Source of the DNA: Holosporales bacterium
GTDB lineage: Bacteria > Pseudomonadota > Alphaproteobacteria > RUG11792
Length of the DNA stretch: 64,000 nt
NCBI GenBank assembly: GCA_031289695.1
Contig: JAITPA010000025.1
Location: 62,001-126,000 of the forward strand
Direction of reading: 5' to 3'
In this document: positions 45,778-58,937 of the stretch, one piece after another
Layout: each line of letters opens with the position of its first letter
How positions within the stretch are numbered: position 1 is the first letter of the stretch
Made by a program: the position numbers and the translations under genes
Notes under the pieces: model-generated
Databases searched by the model: none
What the model saw: the letters and a program-made list of their open reading frames with translations, nothing else
What the model was told of the DNA's origin: nothing

Positions 45778-48700
45778 TTATGCTGAAAATTTTACTCCAG
45801 TTATGCTTGAAATCAAGCGTCTGTTCATGATTGACATGTCCTTTTTATACCCCGTTTCAATTTCTGTTTTTTTGCCATTTGAGCCTGTGACAATGAATGA
45901 TATCTCATTCTGCCCATCTTCCATTCCTTCAATTGTTTTTTGCAAGAGATCTGTATCAGCATTTTCAGAGATGTATATGTACACTTTCTGTTTCTCGAGG
46001 ATCAAATCAATGTTCTTGATCGAAGAACCAAGCAACTTGATATTGTCCGCTTCAACCTTAATGTCTGCATCAATGATGATAGGTTCTCCTATTGCAAGTA
46101 AGTTATAAGAGGTTGCATAAAGCGTTGGAAATATTGTAACTTCGAATGAGTTGTCCTGATCTGAAATTGTCAGAAAAGCGTATTTTTGTCCATTCTTTGA
46201 TAGTTTCTCTTTCTTTGCAAGGAGGATTCCAGCGACGGTGACATTTCCGATAGCTTTCTCAAAATCTTTACTTCTTGTGATTCTAAATTTCTGCAGAAAT
46301 TCCGAATATATATCCATTGGATGAGAGCTCAAATAAAATCCAACACTTTTTCTTTCTAGATCCAATTTCTCGATGACATTCCACTCTTGAACGTCTTTTA
46401 GATCTATTGTATCTGCCTTGTACCCGGCAAATAGGGATCTTTGGCTTGTGTCTATTGATTCTCCAAGCTTTTGAAGTTGATCTAGCGATTCAAGTATCTG
46501 CCTTCTGTTTTGGTGAATTGAGTCTAGTGCTCCTGATAAAATTAAAATTTCTATCTGTCTAGAAGAAATTCCACTCGACTTGGTTCTTTTAAAGAAATCG
46601 AAAATATCATTAAATTTGCCGCCTCGATGTCTTTCGTCGGCTATTGCTTTCATGATGCTAACACCGCAGCCTTTAAGGCATCCAAGTGCATACCTTATAG
46701 TGTTTCCATCTTCGCCTATAAAATACTCTTCAGATAAATTAACATCAGGAGGAAGTATATTTATTCCAGACTGTCTTGCATCCTGCACAAATATGGCGAT
46801 TTTGTCTATGTTAACGATATCAATATTCATTGATGCTAAATAGAACTCTAGGCGATAGTTTGCCTTCAGATATGCTGTCTGATATGAGATAAGCCCATAT
46901 CCTGCGGCGTGGGATCTATTGAAGCCATACCCAGCAAACTTCTCCATCAACGCAAATACCTGCTCAGCGATCTCTCTTGGAACATCTTTTTTTGCGGCTC
47001 CATCTATAAAGATAGGTTTGTTTCTATCCATTTCATTTTTTATTTTCTTCCCCATGGCACGTCTTAAGATATCGGCTGCTGCTAAGCTATATCCGCCCAT
47101 TTCCTGTGCGGTTTTCATAACCTGTTCTTGATAAATCATTATTCCGTAGGTATTCTTTAAAATTGGCTCAAGTATTGGATGAATGTATTCTATTGATTCG
47201 TTGCTATGTTTTCTAGCGATATATGTAGGAATATTATCCATAGGACCTGGTCTATAAAGAGCCACCAAAGCTATGATATCTTCGATATTGTCTGGTTGAA
47301 GTTTTTGGATCGCATCCCTCATGCCGGCGCTTTCAAGTTGGAATACCCCAGAGACATCCGTGGAGCACAGAAGCGTAAAAGTCTTTTCATCATCGAGTGG
47401 AATTTGCGAAATATCAAATTCAATGTTGTGTCGCCCTTTAATGTAGTCACATACCGCTTTGATAACTGTTAGCGTTTTGAGCCCAAGAAAATCAAATTTT
47501 ACCAACCCGGCTGATTCAATGTATTTCATATTGATCTGGGTTATCGCTAATTCTGTTTCACCATCCGAATAAAGAGGAACCAGCTCATCAATTGACTCAT
47601 TGCCAATGACAACCCCCGCAGCATGTAACGATGCGTGACGATACAAGCCCTCGAGTTGCAGCCCTAGGTTTACTAAAAACGCAATAGACTCATCTTCTTT
47701 CATCTTCTGTTTGAGTTGAGGTTCTATTTCAATGGCCTGTTCCAGATCGACTGGATTAACCTGATTCTGCGGTATAAGTTTTGAAATCTTATCTACGAGG
47801 CCATATGGCATTTGAATTACCCTTCCAACATCCCTCAGAACAGCTCTAGCCTGCAATTTCCCAAACGTGATGATATGAGCAACTTTGTCGATACCATATT
47901 TGTCGCGGACGTAATTTATTACTTCATCTCGCCTGTCCTGACAAAAATCTATATCGAAGTCAGGCATCGAAATCCTTTCCGGATTTATAAATCTCTCGAA
48001 GATAAGGTTGTATCTAATTGGATCCAAATCGGTTATAAAAAGGCTCCAGGCAACGAGTGAACCGGCTCCAGATCCCCTTCCAGGACCGACTGGAATATCG
48101 TGTTCTTTTGCCCATTTAACAAAATCTGACACAAGTAGGAAGTATCCACTAAATCCCGTAACTTTAATTAAATCGAGTTCATAATCAAGTCTCTTTGTAT
48201 ATTCCTCTGGAACGTCAGTTTTCATTCTTGTCGCTAATCCAACTCTGGCCTGTCTATCGAGTTCTGCGATTTCTTCTTCTTTCGGACCATCAGTGAATCT
48301 CGGTAAAATCGGCTGGATCTTCTCTGGAAAAAATGAACAGCGCTTCGCTATAATGGCTGTATTTACAACTGCCTCCTTTAGGTCTTTAAATAGCTCATAC
48401 ATTTCTTCCGTTGATTTTAGATAATGTTCCTTTGATACTTTCCGCCTATCTTTAACTGTCACATATGTTGAATCGGCTATACAGAGCAGGGCATCATGAG
48501 CAGTGTGCATTGATTGATCCAAGAAAAAAACCTCATTTGTGGCAACGAGAGGAATATCGTTTTGCATTGCAAATTCGATAAACATGTTCTCGGTTCTGAT
48601 CTCTCCTGGTTCGTCTGTTCTCGATATTTCAATATAGAGATTGTTTTTGTAGATATCTCCCAAAGACTTTAGACACTCATTTGCCTTGCTAACATTATTG

Positions 48701-49122
48701 TCCAAAACGAAATGTCCTACCGGCCCTCTAGCCCCACCGCTGAATGCCACTATTCCATCTTTGTATTGAGCTAAATCTGTCATCGAAACACTTCTGGGAT
48801 CATCATTGTTTTTTATGTAGAAGCACGTCATAAGCTTCAAGAGATTCTTGTACCCCTGTCTATTTTTAGCCAACAGAACAATTGGGGCAATTACGTCATC
48901 ATACCTAATATCAAGCAAGGTTCCAGGAATTGGTTGAATTCCGTGGGATGCGCACTTTTCAGAAAATTCCATAACTCCGAAAAGATTATTGGTATCTGTG
49001 ACGGATACAGCAGGCATCTGTCGTTCTTCACAACGATACACCAATTCATCAACTTTCACAGCGCCTTCACAGAGGGAATAAGCGCTGTGAGTTCTTAAAT
49101 GAATAAATGGTCTATCCGACAA
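45778..49122 (-). CDS. dnaE: DNA polymerase III alpha subunit
   Basis: 1114 residues. The replicative polymerase. N-terminal PHP domain (FIHLRTHSAYSLCEGAVKVD, the usual alphaproteobacterial form), polymerase palm with the catalytic aspartates in MPDFDIDFCQDRRDEVI and the third in LVKFDFLGLKTLT, GPGRGSGAGSLV, helix-hairpin-helix thumb, and an OB-fold near the end. The only suitable start is TTG at 49122, with GAGAGGTG eight bases upstream and a stop just before. It overlaps ileS by 11 bases, so it is coupled to it. Confidence 0.97.
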   Translation of the reverse strand: MSDRPFIHLRTHSAYSLCEGAVKVDELVYRCEERQMPAVSVTDTNNLFGVMEFSEKCASHGIQPIPGTLLDIRYDDVIAPIVLLAKNRQGYKNLLKLMTCFYIKNNDDPRSVSMTDLAQYKDGIVAFSGGARGPVGHFVLDNNVSKANECLKSLGDIYKNNLYIEISRTDEPGEIRTENMFIEFAMQNDIPLVATNEVFFLDQSMHTAHDALLCIADSTYVTVKDRRKVSKEHYLKSTEEMYELFKDLKEAVVNTAIIAKRCSFFPEKIQPILPRFTDGPKEEEIAELDRQARVGLATRMKTDVPEEYTKRLDYELDLIKVTGFSGYFLLVSDFVKWAKEHDIPVGPGRGSGAGSLVAWSLFITDLDPIRYNLIFERFINPERISMPDFDIDFCQDRRDEVINYVRDKYGIDKVAHIITFGKLQARAVLRDVGRVIQMPYGLVDKISKLIPQNQVNPVDLEQAIEIEPQLKQKMKEDESIAFLVNLGLQLEGLYRHASLHAAGVVIGNESIDELVPLYSDGETELAITQINMKYIESAGLVKFDFLGLKTLTVIKAVCDYIKGRHNIEFDISQIPLDDEKTFTLLCSTDVSGVFQLESAGMRDAIQKLQPDNIEDIIALVALYRPGPMDNIPTYIARKHSNESIEYIHPILEPILKNTYGIMIYQEQVMKTAQEMGGYSLAAADILRRAMGKKIKNEMDRNKPIFIDGAAKKDVPREIAEQVFALMEKFAGYGFNRSHAAGYGLISYQTAYLKANYRLEFYLASMNIDIVNIDKIAIFVQDARQSGINILPPDVNLSEEYFIGEDGNTIRYALGCLKGCGVSIMKAIADERHRGGKFNDIFDFFKRTKSSGISSRQIEILILSGALDSIHQNRRQILESLDQLQKLGESIDTSQRSLFAGYKADTIDLKDVQEWNVIEKLDLERKSVGFYLSSHPMDIYSEFLQKFRITRSKDFEKAIGNVTVAGILLAKKEKLSKNGQKYAFLTISDQDNSFEVTIFPTLYATSYNLLAIGEPIIIDADIKVEADNIKLLGSSIKNIDLILEKQKVYIYISENADTDLLQKTIEGMEDGQNEISFIVTGSNGKKTEIETGYKKDMSIMNRRLISSITGVKFSA

Positions 49123-51892
49123 CTGCTAAACACCTCTCACAAAGATTCACTTCGCCGTACTCAGTTTCCCTTTCACAAACATCATTTGATATCTTCCAGC
49201 ATCTTTCACATTTGCTTCCTATTGCTTTTTTTACTATGATTCCCATATTAGTCGTTTCGCTGATGTGCGACCCAGTTGGAGGCTTAGCGTTAGCAATTGA
49301 TGCACCAGACACTATAGCAATTTCGGCTAGGTCTATTGATTTTAACAAGTGCACTATGTCTGCATCATCGGAGTATAGACTTATGGATGCCTCCAGGCTA
49401 GAGCCAATCGTCTTTGCAGCCCTTTCTACTTCTAATGATTCAGTAATGGCCTTTCTTGCAGCCAATATATTTCTCCATTTTTCTTCTAGTTCTTCGTGTT
49501 TCCACTCTTCTGGAATTTCAGGGAATAGCTCTAAATGTATACTGGTTTTTGAAGTATTTAGTGGATACATCATCCAAGCTTTTTCTGCGGTAAAAGACAA
49601 CGCTGGGGCAAGCCAATGAGAAATACAAAGGAAAATATCATTCATAACCGTAAGGCAAGCCTGTCTTTTGACATCAGATTTTTTATCGCAGTAAATTGAA
49701 TCTTTACGTATATCAAAGTAAAAAGCAGATAACTCATTAGAACAGAATGCATGCAATCTTGAATAAAATGTTTGCAAATTATAGTTCTTTATTGACTCTT
49801 TCAATAATTTATTTAATGCATACAGCTTTGAAAGAACAAATTTTTCGAGTTCCGGCATCTGCGAATATTGGATTTTTTGATTATCATCGTAGTCTGAGAG
49901 AACTCCCAATAGATACCTCAGTGTGTTCCTAAATCTCCTATAAACATCCTGCTGGCGTTTCAGTATTTCATCCCCGATTCTCAGATCCTGAGAATAATCC
50001 GAATTTAAGCACCAAAGCCGCAACACATCGGCTCCGAGTTTTGATGTCACATCTTCCGGAGAAATCACGTTTCCGAGAGATTTCGACATTTTGCGTCCAT
50101 CCTTGTCGAGAACAAATCCGTTTGTTGCCACCTGTTTGTATGGGGCTTTTCCGGTTGTGCAAACCGATTCGACGAGAGCAGATTGAAACCAACCTCTGTG
50201 TTGATCGGAGCCCTCGAAATACAGATCAGCTGGCCATGTTAGATCGTCTCGTTTTTCCAATACATAATGGTGAGAGCAGGCGCTATCGAACCAGACTTCT
50301 AGGGTATCTTGAACTTGCGTGTAGTCATCTGCATTATACTTGTCTCCAAGGAAAAACGATGCAGGCTTGGTTCTCCATGATTCTATCCCGTCATTTCTAA
50401 ACGAGTCTAAAATCCTACTGAATACATCATCATCTTCCAGAATCTCACCTGTCTTTTTATTTACAAATAAGGCGATGGGAACCCCCCAAAGCCTCTGCCT
50501 AGAGATACACCAATCTGGCCTTTTTTCCACCATGCTCCTAATTCTGTTTACATACTGAGCTGGAAACCACGTTGTCTTATCTATTTCCTCAAGTAGCTTT
50601 GCCCGTATCTTATCGATTGCTATAAACCATTGGCTTGTTGTCCTGAAAATAAGAGGGGCTTTCGATCGCCATGAATGAGGGTAGCTATGAGTTATTTTGT
50701 AGGCATGGATCAAATTGTCTTCTTTTTGGATATCATCGATGACGTGCTGATTTACCTTGAATATGTGCTCGCCTTTGAAATGAGGAAGGTCATCGGATAG
50801 AGTTCCGTCATCGTTAACAGTATCCTTTATTTCAAGACCGTACTTTTCGCCTAATAAAAAATCATCGACTCCGTGAGCTGGGGCCGTGTGGACGAGCCCC
50901 GTTCCTGTATCTGTTGTTACGTGGGTTCCTGGTAGTAGCGGAATTTCGTGGGAAAATCCCAATTTCTTTAATGGATGTTCGCAAATTGTTCCAGCAAGTT
51001 TACTGCCGTCTATTGTCTCTAAAACTTCAAACTCTCCGATACAGGCTTCGGTTGCAAATTGACTCACCAAATCCTGAGCAACAATATGTTTTTTGCCTAA
51101 GAAATTTATGATTGAGTATTTGACATCTGGAGAGTACGCAATGGCACGACTTCCTGGAATTGTCCATGGCGTTGTCGTCCAGATGACCGCGAATGCGTCA
51201 GTCAAATCTGGCTTTTCTGATTTCACGATTGGATATCTAACGAAGATCGCATCACTTACTTTGTCGTGATATTCAACCTCGGCTTCTGCAAGGGCAGTTT
51301 TCTCGACGACAGACCACATAACGGGTTTTTTACCGCGATAAACTAATCCCTTTTTAAGGATTTCAAAAAACTTTTCACAGATTGAAGCCTCAGATTCTTT
51401 GGCCATTGTGCAATATGGATTCCTGAAATTTGAAATTATTCCGAGATTTTTGAATCCTTCTTTTTGAATTTCCATCCAATTGGCGGCGAATTCTCTGCAT
51501 TTTGCAAGAAACTCTTCTACTGGGATTTCGTGCCTCTTTTTTCCTTGTTTCAGGTATGATTCTTCGATTTTCCATTCGATAGGAAGCCCGTGGCAATCCC
51601 ACCCTATGACTAATGGGGCATCATACCCTAGCATCTGAAAAGATTTATTTACTGCATCCTTTAGGATGCCTATTAGAGCATGACCGAGATGAATTGGGCC
51701 ATTTGCATACGGTGGACCAAAGTGCAAAATGAATTTTGGACGTCCATTGGACTGTTGACGAAGTCTTCCGAAAATATCGATATTGTCCCATTCAGAAATC
51801 ATGAACGGCTCTTGGTTAGCAAGATCACCTTTCATCGAAAAATTAGTCTGTGGTAAAAAAACGGTGTCTTTTAATTGTTTCGTTTCGCTCAT
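49112..51892 (-). CDS. ileS: Isoleucyl-tRNA synthetase
   Basis: About 926 residues. It charges tRNA-Ile and has an editing domain. Class I motifs: the HIGH-like GPPYANGPIHLGHAL, editing-domain WTTTPWTIPGSRAI, KMSKS in DKDGRKMSKSLGN. The C-terminal zinc finger has two cysteine pairs, SKCERCWKIS and NLCERCLAVV. I chose the ATG at 51892 (MSETKQLKDTVFLP), which matches the family N terminus; ATGs at 51904 and 51916 are possible. A longer frame to 52045 overlaps nth and is rejected. Confidence 0.96.
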   Translation of the reverse strand: MSETKQLKDTVFLPQTNFSMKGDLANQEPFMISEWDNIDIFGRLRQQSNGRPKFILHFGPPYANGPIHLGHALIGILKDAVNKSFQMLGYDAPLVIGWDCHGLPIEWKIEESYLKQGKKRHEIPVEEFLAKCREFAANWMEIQKEGFKNLGIISNFRNPYCTMAKESEASICEKFFEILKKGLVYRGKKPVMWSVVEKTALAEAEVEYHDKVSDAIFVRYPIVKSEKPDLTDAFAVIWTTTPWTIPGSRAIAYSPDVKYSIINFLGKKHIVAQDLVSQFATEACIGEFEVLETIDGSKLAGTICEHPLKKLGFSHEIPLLPGTHVTTDTGTGLVHTAPAHGVDDFLLGEKYGLEIKDTVNDDGTLSDDLPHFKGEHIFKVNQHVIDDIQKEDNLIHAYKITHSYPHSWRSKAPLIFRTTSQWFIAIDKIRAKLLEEIDKTTWFPAQYVNRIRSMVEKRPDWCISRQRLWGVPIALFVNKKTGEILEDDDVFSRILDSFRNDGIESWRTKPASFFLGDKYNADDYTQVQDTLEVWFDSACSHHYVLEKRDDLTWPADLYFEGSDQHRGWFQSALVESVCTTGKAPYKQVATNGFVLDKDGRKMSKSLGNVISPEDVTSKLGADVLRLWCLNSDYSQDLRIGDEILKRQQDVYRRFRNTLRYLLGVLSDYDDNQKIQYSQMPELEKFVLSKLYALNKLLKESIKNYNLQTFYSRLHAFCSNELSAFYFDIRKDSIYCDKKSDVKRQACLTVMNDIFLCISHWLAPALSFTAEKAWMMYPLNTSKTSIHLELFPEIPEEWKHEELEEKWRNILAARKAITESLEVERAAKTIGSSLEASISLYSDDADIVHLLKSIDLAEIAIVSGASIANAKPPTGSHISETTNMGIIVKKAIGSKCERCWKISNDVCERETEYGEVNLCERCLAVVG

Positions 51893-51930
51893 TTGAAATG
51901 TCATTCCTTTCTTCATAGTTGACCAGACGA

Positions 51931-54682
<2,752 letters not shown>

Positions 54683-54780
54683 TCAACATTATACCATCTA
54701 GAAATTTTCTGAAAAATTTATAGATGCATTGGTGGTGAATTAATGTAGAATGTCCGTGGTCGATATTGGATTGGATAGAA

Positions 54781-56901
54781 ATGCACTCTGGTTTGTCAAT
54801 GAGCAATGCAACCGACTTGTTGATGAATTCTGGTCTCGCTTTTCCGCTTGCTTATGCCGCCTTTAAACATCAAGGTGACGTTGTTTTTATGTCAAATCGA
54901 CTGAAATCCATGCTTGGTGCGGAGGATAATTTTGTTGATCCATATGATTTCGTTAAGCTGTCCAAAAAGCCATTTGGTTCATTTTTAAATATAGCAGTTG
55001 AAAAATTATCTGATAACACAAGAGGCAGAAGTGAATATTCATCCATAACTAACGTCCTAGGAGAAGGTTTTGTATTAAAGTTAATATTCGAAAAAAGTAT
55101 TGGATTTTATATTTTTATAGTCGAAAATATCTCAACAAAAAATGGAATTAGTTTTGAAAATGACATCATCAAAATTATTGACGTTCTGCCGCTGTATATT
55201 TGGAGTAAAGATAAAAACCTCAAGATAACATACTGCAATAAAACATATGCAGATGCAGCAGAAACATCTGCTGCATACATAATTGCAAACAATATTCGGC
55301 TTTTTCCTCAAGCAAAAAAAACAAAAGAACGTGTAGTTATTGGTGGGGTGAGGCGGTTTTTTCAGATATCCGAGATTCAAGTTAATGATCGCGATTTCCA
55401 GACTTACATGGCAATCGATATAACAAATCAGGAAGAACTTCAGAAAGAGTACGATAGCTATAAAAAACAGGCGAATGAAATCTTGGATAGCTTGCCAGTT
55501 CCAATTGCCATCTTCTCAAAAGACACAACGTTTGTTTTTGCAAACTCTGCAATGACCAATCTATTTCATCTCGACAACATGGAGGCATACGTAACTTGCA
55601 AATTTCGTGATTTTGTAAACTACATAGTAGATAACGATCTGATAGTTACGTTGCCAGACCCAGATACATATAAAAAGAAGGCAAATGAACTATTCGCAAC
55701 AGTCATTGAGCCTCTTCAGATATCCGTTCTCAGTAACAGCAATAAGACGATGAACGTCATGATTTCTCCAAACAGAGATGGAGGTCTAATTTTTGTGATG
55801 GAAGACGTTTCAGAGAGGATTTCTTTGGAAAGAGAAGTTTCCTCGATTTCCACGATACAACTGGAGATATTGGCGCATCTGTCGGAGGGGGTTTTTGTCT
55901 TTGGGACTGACAATAGGATAAAAATGACAAATTCACCGTTTATGGAAATATGGCAAAGTGAAAAGGTTGTTATTGGCAAACACATCAGAGACTTTTTTAA
56001 AAACTCTATTGAGGATGAAGACTTTGCATCTGAGCTAATAGGTTTGTCAACTCAGCGAACTAAGTATTCTGATTCTCTCGTTCTTAAGTCTGGTAAGGTT
56101 GTGCAGTATAACTATATCCCGCTACCGGAAGGATTGAACCTCGTTACATTTCTTGATGTAACTGGTACATTAAATCTTCAAAAAGAGCTTGATGAAAAAA
56201 ATGCTGTAATTTCTCAAATTGAGCAACTTAAGGCAAATTTGATATCAAGTATTTCATATGAATTTAAATCACCTCTTAATACAATTTCTGAGTTTATGAA
56301 AATATTGCTTAATGAATATTTTGGAGGATTAAGCGATAAACAATTAGAATACTGTAATAAGATAGGAAAGACAGTTGTGAAATTGACTGATATTGTTGAA
56401 ACTATTCTTGATTTGGCTTCAATAGATGCTGGCCAAACGCATGTCAGATACGAAGAGACCAATCTGTTTGAATTTATAAATGAAATCATAACGTCATTTG
56501 CTGAACAGAGACTGCATTTTGATTCAGACGTAGAGAATGAATTTGCGTATTTCGACAAGAGGACTATGAAAAGGGCAATATCAAAGCTAATCTCACGAGC
56601 GCTCGAGATAACCCCGAGTGAATGTAATATCGCTGTATCGATGAAGATATTCAAGGAAAATTTTGTGGAGTTCATAGTAGAGGATGCTAAGTCTGAAATA
56701 TTTCAAGATGAATTAGAATGCATCCAAAAAATGCTTTTATCTGATTTGAATATCCAGTCAATCGATAAATTTATTGATTACAGTATCGCCATTGCCAATA
56801 GCGTATTTAGACTTCATAACGGAAAAATAATGGCAGACCTGAATGGCAATCAAGGTACTTCCATACACTGCTTAATTCCTAAGAAACAATTCCTGTTGTA
56901 A
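54781..56901 (+). CDS. divL: DivL-like PAS kinase-fold protein with tyrosine in place of the phospho-histidine
   Basis: 706 residues. Four PAS-like domains (about 15-105, 130-215, 240-335, 345-430) then a HisKA/HATPase fold. The H-box reads LISSISYEFKSPLNTIS: the phospho-accepting histidine is Tyr at codon 56257-56259, as in Caulobacter DivL (Y550), which controls CckA. The ATPase is degenerate: the N-box asparagine is lost (KLISRALEITP), and no G1 DxGxG or G2 GLGL is seen. So it is probably a signalling scaffold, not a kinase. The ATG at 54781 is preferred (TTG at 54766 possible). cckA lies 5.3 kb downstream. A different His-less PAS kinase is the alternative. Confidence 0.85.
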   Translation: MHSGLSMSNATDLLMNSGLAFPLAYAAFKHQGDVVFMSNRLKSMLGAEDNFVDPYDFVKLSKKPFGSFLNIAVEKLSDNTRGRSEYSSITNVLGEGFVLKLIFEKSIGFYIFIVENISTKNGISFENDIIKIIDVLPLYIWSKDKNLKITYCNKTYADAAETSAAYIIANNIRLFPQAKKTKERVVIGGVRRFFQISEIQVNDRDFQTYMAIDITNQEELQKEYDSYKKQANEILDSLPVPIAIFSKDTTFVFANSAMTNLFHLDNMEAYVTCKFRDFVNYIVDNDLIVTLPDPDTYKKKANELFATVIEPLQISVLSNSNKTMNVMISPNRDGGLIFVMEDVSERISLEREVSSISTIQLEILAHLSEGVFVFGTDNRIKMTNSPFMEIWQSEKVVIGKHIRDFFKNSIEDEDFASELIGLSTQRTKYSDSLVLKSGKVVQYNYIPLPEGLNLVTFLDVTGTLNLQKELDEKNAVISQIEQLKANLISSISYEFKSPLNTISEFMKILLNEYFGGLSDKQLEYCNKIGKTVVKLTDIVETILDLASIDAGQTHVRYEETNLFEFINEIITSFAEQRLHFDSDVENEFAYFDKRTMKRAISKLISRALEITPSECNIAVSMKIFKENFVEFIVEDAKSEIFQDELECIQKMLLSDLNIQSIDKFIDYSIAIANSVFRLHNGKIMADLNGNQGTSIHCLIPKKQFLL

Positions 56902-56918
56902 CAGAACATTAACAAGGA

Positions 56919-58928
56919 TTATGCACCGATAATGTTTCTGGCATCTATGAGGAACTTGTTTAGGAGTTTTAAGTTTCTTAATCTAATATCCTGCGATGGA
57001 TTGTTTATTAGAACATTGTCGCATGCGCTGAGGACTGCTTTTGCCGTTGTGACAATTTTGGAAAAATCTTCTTGATCACTTTCCTGATTTTTTATTGTAT
57101 TTTGAAGTTCCACCATATACTGATCATCGAAACGAAGGTCATCAATTGAACCAGTTTTTAGTTCATTAACGTTTTCCCCAATGATTCCAACCGTTCGTTT
57201 GTAAGCTTCTTTGACAATTTGAAATTCCTCAAGCTTCGTTAGCTTTTGTAAGCGCCGAGCTTTTGACATTGCAATTTTGTAATCAAAATCAAGGGAATCA
57301 AAAGACCGTATCACAGATTCAACAACTTCGGTATCGAGAGACAATCGCTCACACATATACATCTTCAATCGATCAACTATGAACTCAAGAACTATCTGAA
57401 GAGTATCTTGATCGAGGGCTATCCCCTGATCAGAATAGGCTGTAATGAGAGTTTCTACATACCACGATAATGATTCGTTATCCAACAGGGTTTTCGGGAA
57501 ATCGCACAGTAATCTCGCAACACTGAGTGCGGCTCTACGCAGCGCAAATGGATCTTTAGAGCCAGTCGGTTGAACTCCTATACCGAGCAATCCTACGAGA
57601 GTATCCAATTTATCGAAAAAAGAAACCCTAGCTCCAGTTACGGTTTGCGGCAGATCGTCGTTCGCATTTATTGGTTTATAGTGCTCTCGAATGGCAATGC
57701 ATACTTCATTGCTTTCAGATTGACATCTTGCATAAATTTCACCAATAACGCCTTGAAGTTCCGGAAACTCTCCAACCATTTGGGTGAGCAAATCAGCCTT
57801 AGAAAGAGCTATTGCTCGATGTTCCTCCCTCGTGCTTGCAATAGACATCATCCTATCCACCTTCTGCGCTACCGTACCCAATTTGTCGTAGAAAACTACA
57901 TTTGAAAGTCTCTGCGCAAAGGCTTCGAGAGTAACATCCAAATCTTCATTATAGAAGAACATTGCGTCACTAAGCCTCGCCCTTAGAACTCTATCTAGTC
58001 CTTCGCACATTATTTTCGTTGGAGGTATATTTGTAATGGTTCCATAATACGGAGCCATTACCGACCCAGGATAAACTAATGTAAAATATTTCTGATGAGT
58101 CTTCATAGAAGTCGACAACACTTCTTGAGGTAACTTCATGAATTTCTCATCGATTGCTCCTATAGAAGCAAATGGATATTCGACAAGTCCTGATACTTCA
58201 TCCAAAAGCTCTTCGTCGTATGTAAAGTAAAGTCCCATTGCTCCGGCCATACTGTTTATTTCATTATCTATGTAGCTTTTTTTCCTTTCAAAATCTAACA
58301 TGATATAGTTGCTTTCAAGCTGGTTTCTATAATCCGCAAAATCTGTAATTTCCAATTTTCCAGTTGAAAGAAATCTATGGCCGTATGTGTATGAACAAGT
58401 TGTAAGGTCAACTGATTTTATATGTTCGTTCAATGAAGAACCGTTGTAGATACACAATATAGATCTTATCGGCCTTACCCAAAAGGCACTCAAAATCTCT
58501 TGATCTTCTAGGTACCACCTCATAGATTTCGGCCATGGCATTTCTAATATAAAATTCTCGATTATATCGCCTATTAAAGTCTTGGTTTCGATTCCTTTTG
58601 TGTGTATTTTGAGATAATAATACCCATCTCTTTCTATCAGATCTTCGCGCGTTTTTTGATTAGACCTTAAAAATCCATCGATAGCTGTTTGCGGTGCAGT
58701 GATCTTTGGCCCACGTTTTTCCTCCATCATATCTTCAGTTTTCGAGGAGAGGTGATTCACAACTACAGTTAATCTTCGAGGAGAAACAAAGCTTGACACA
58801 TCGCCAAAAATAGTTCCATACCTCGTTAGAATATTGGCGAACGTAGACTTCGCATTTTCTAATGCTTTTCTTTGTAATTTAGCTGGAATCTCTTCCGAAA
58901 AGATTTCTAAAAGTAATTCGTGTTGCAT
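56919..58928 (-). CDS. glyS: Glycyl-tRNA synthetase beta subunit
   Basis: 669 residues. The tRNA-binding subunit of the alpha2-beta2 glycyl-tRNA synthetase. N-terminal LLLEIFSEEIPAKLQRKAL, the KRGPKITAPQ segment, MKTHQKYFTL, and the DPFALRRAALSVARLL motif are typical, followed by the C-terminal DALR-type anticodon-binding part. The ATG at 58928 lies 9 bases after the glyQ stop, forming the glyQ-glyS operon. It converges with divL, with 17 bases between the stops. Confidence 0.96.
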   Translation of the reverse strand: MQHELLLEIFSEEIPAKLQRKALENAKSTFANILTRYGTIFGDVSSFVSPRRLTVVVNHLSSKTEDMMEEKRGPKITAPQTAIDGFLRSNQKTREDLIERDGYYYLKIHTKGIETKTLIGDIIENFILEMPWPKSMRWYLEDQEILSAFWVRPIRSILCIYNGSSLNEHIKSVDLTTCSYTYGHRFLSTGKLEITDFADYRNQLESNYIMLDFERKKSYIDNEINSMAGAMGLYFTYDEELLDEVSGLVEYPFASIGAIDEKFMKLPQEVLSTSMKTHQKYFTLVYPGSVMAPYYGTITNIPPTKIMCEGLDRVLRARLSDAMFFYNEDLDVTLEAFAQRLSNVVFYDKLGTVAQKVDRMMSIASTREEHRAIALSKADLLTQMVGEFPELQGVIGEIYARCQSESNEVCIAIREHYKPINANDDLPQTVTGARVSFFDKLDTLVGLLGIGVQPTGSKDPFALRRAALSVARLLCDFPKTLLDNESLSWYVETLITAYSDQGIALDQDTLQIVLEFIVDRLKMYMCERLSLDTEVVESVIRSFDSLDFDYKIAMSKARRLQKLTKLEEFQIVKEAYKRTVGIIGENVNELKTGSIDDLRFDDQYMVELQNTIKNQESDQEDFSKIVTTAKAVLSACDNVLINNPSQDIRLRNLKLLNKFLIDARNIIGA

Positions 58929-58937
58929 GATTTTCTC

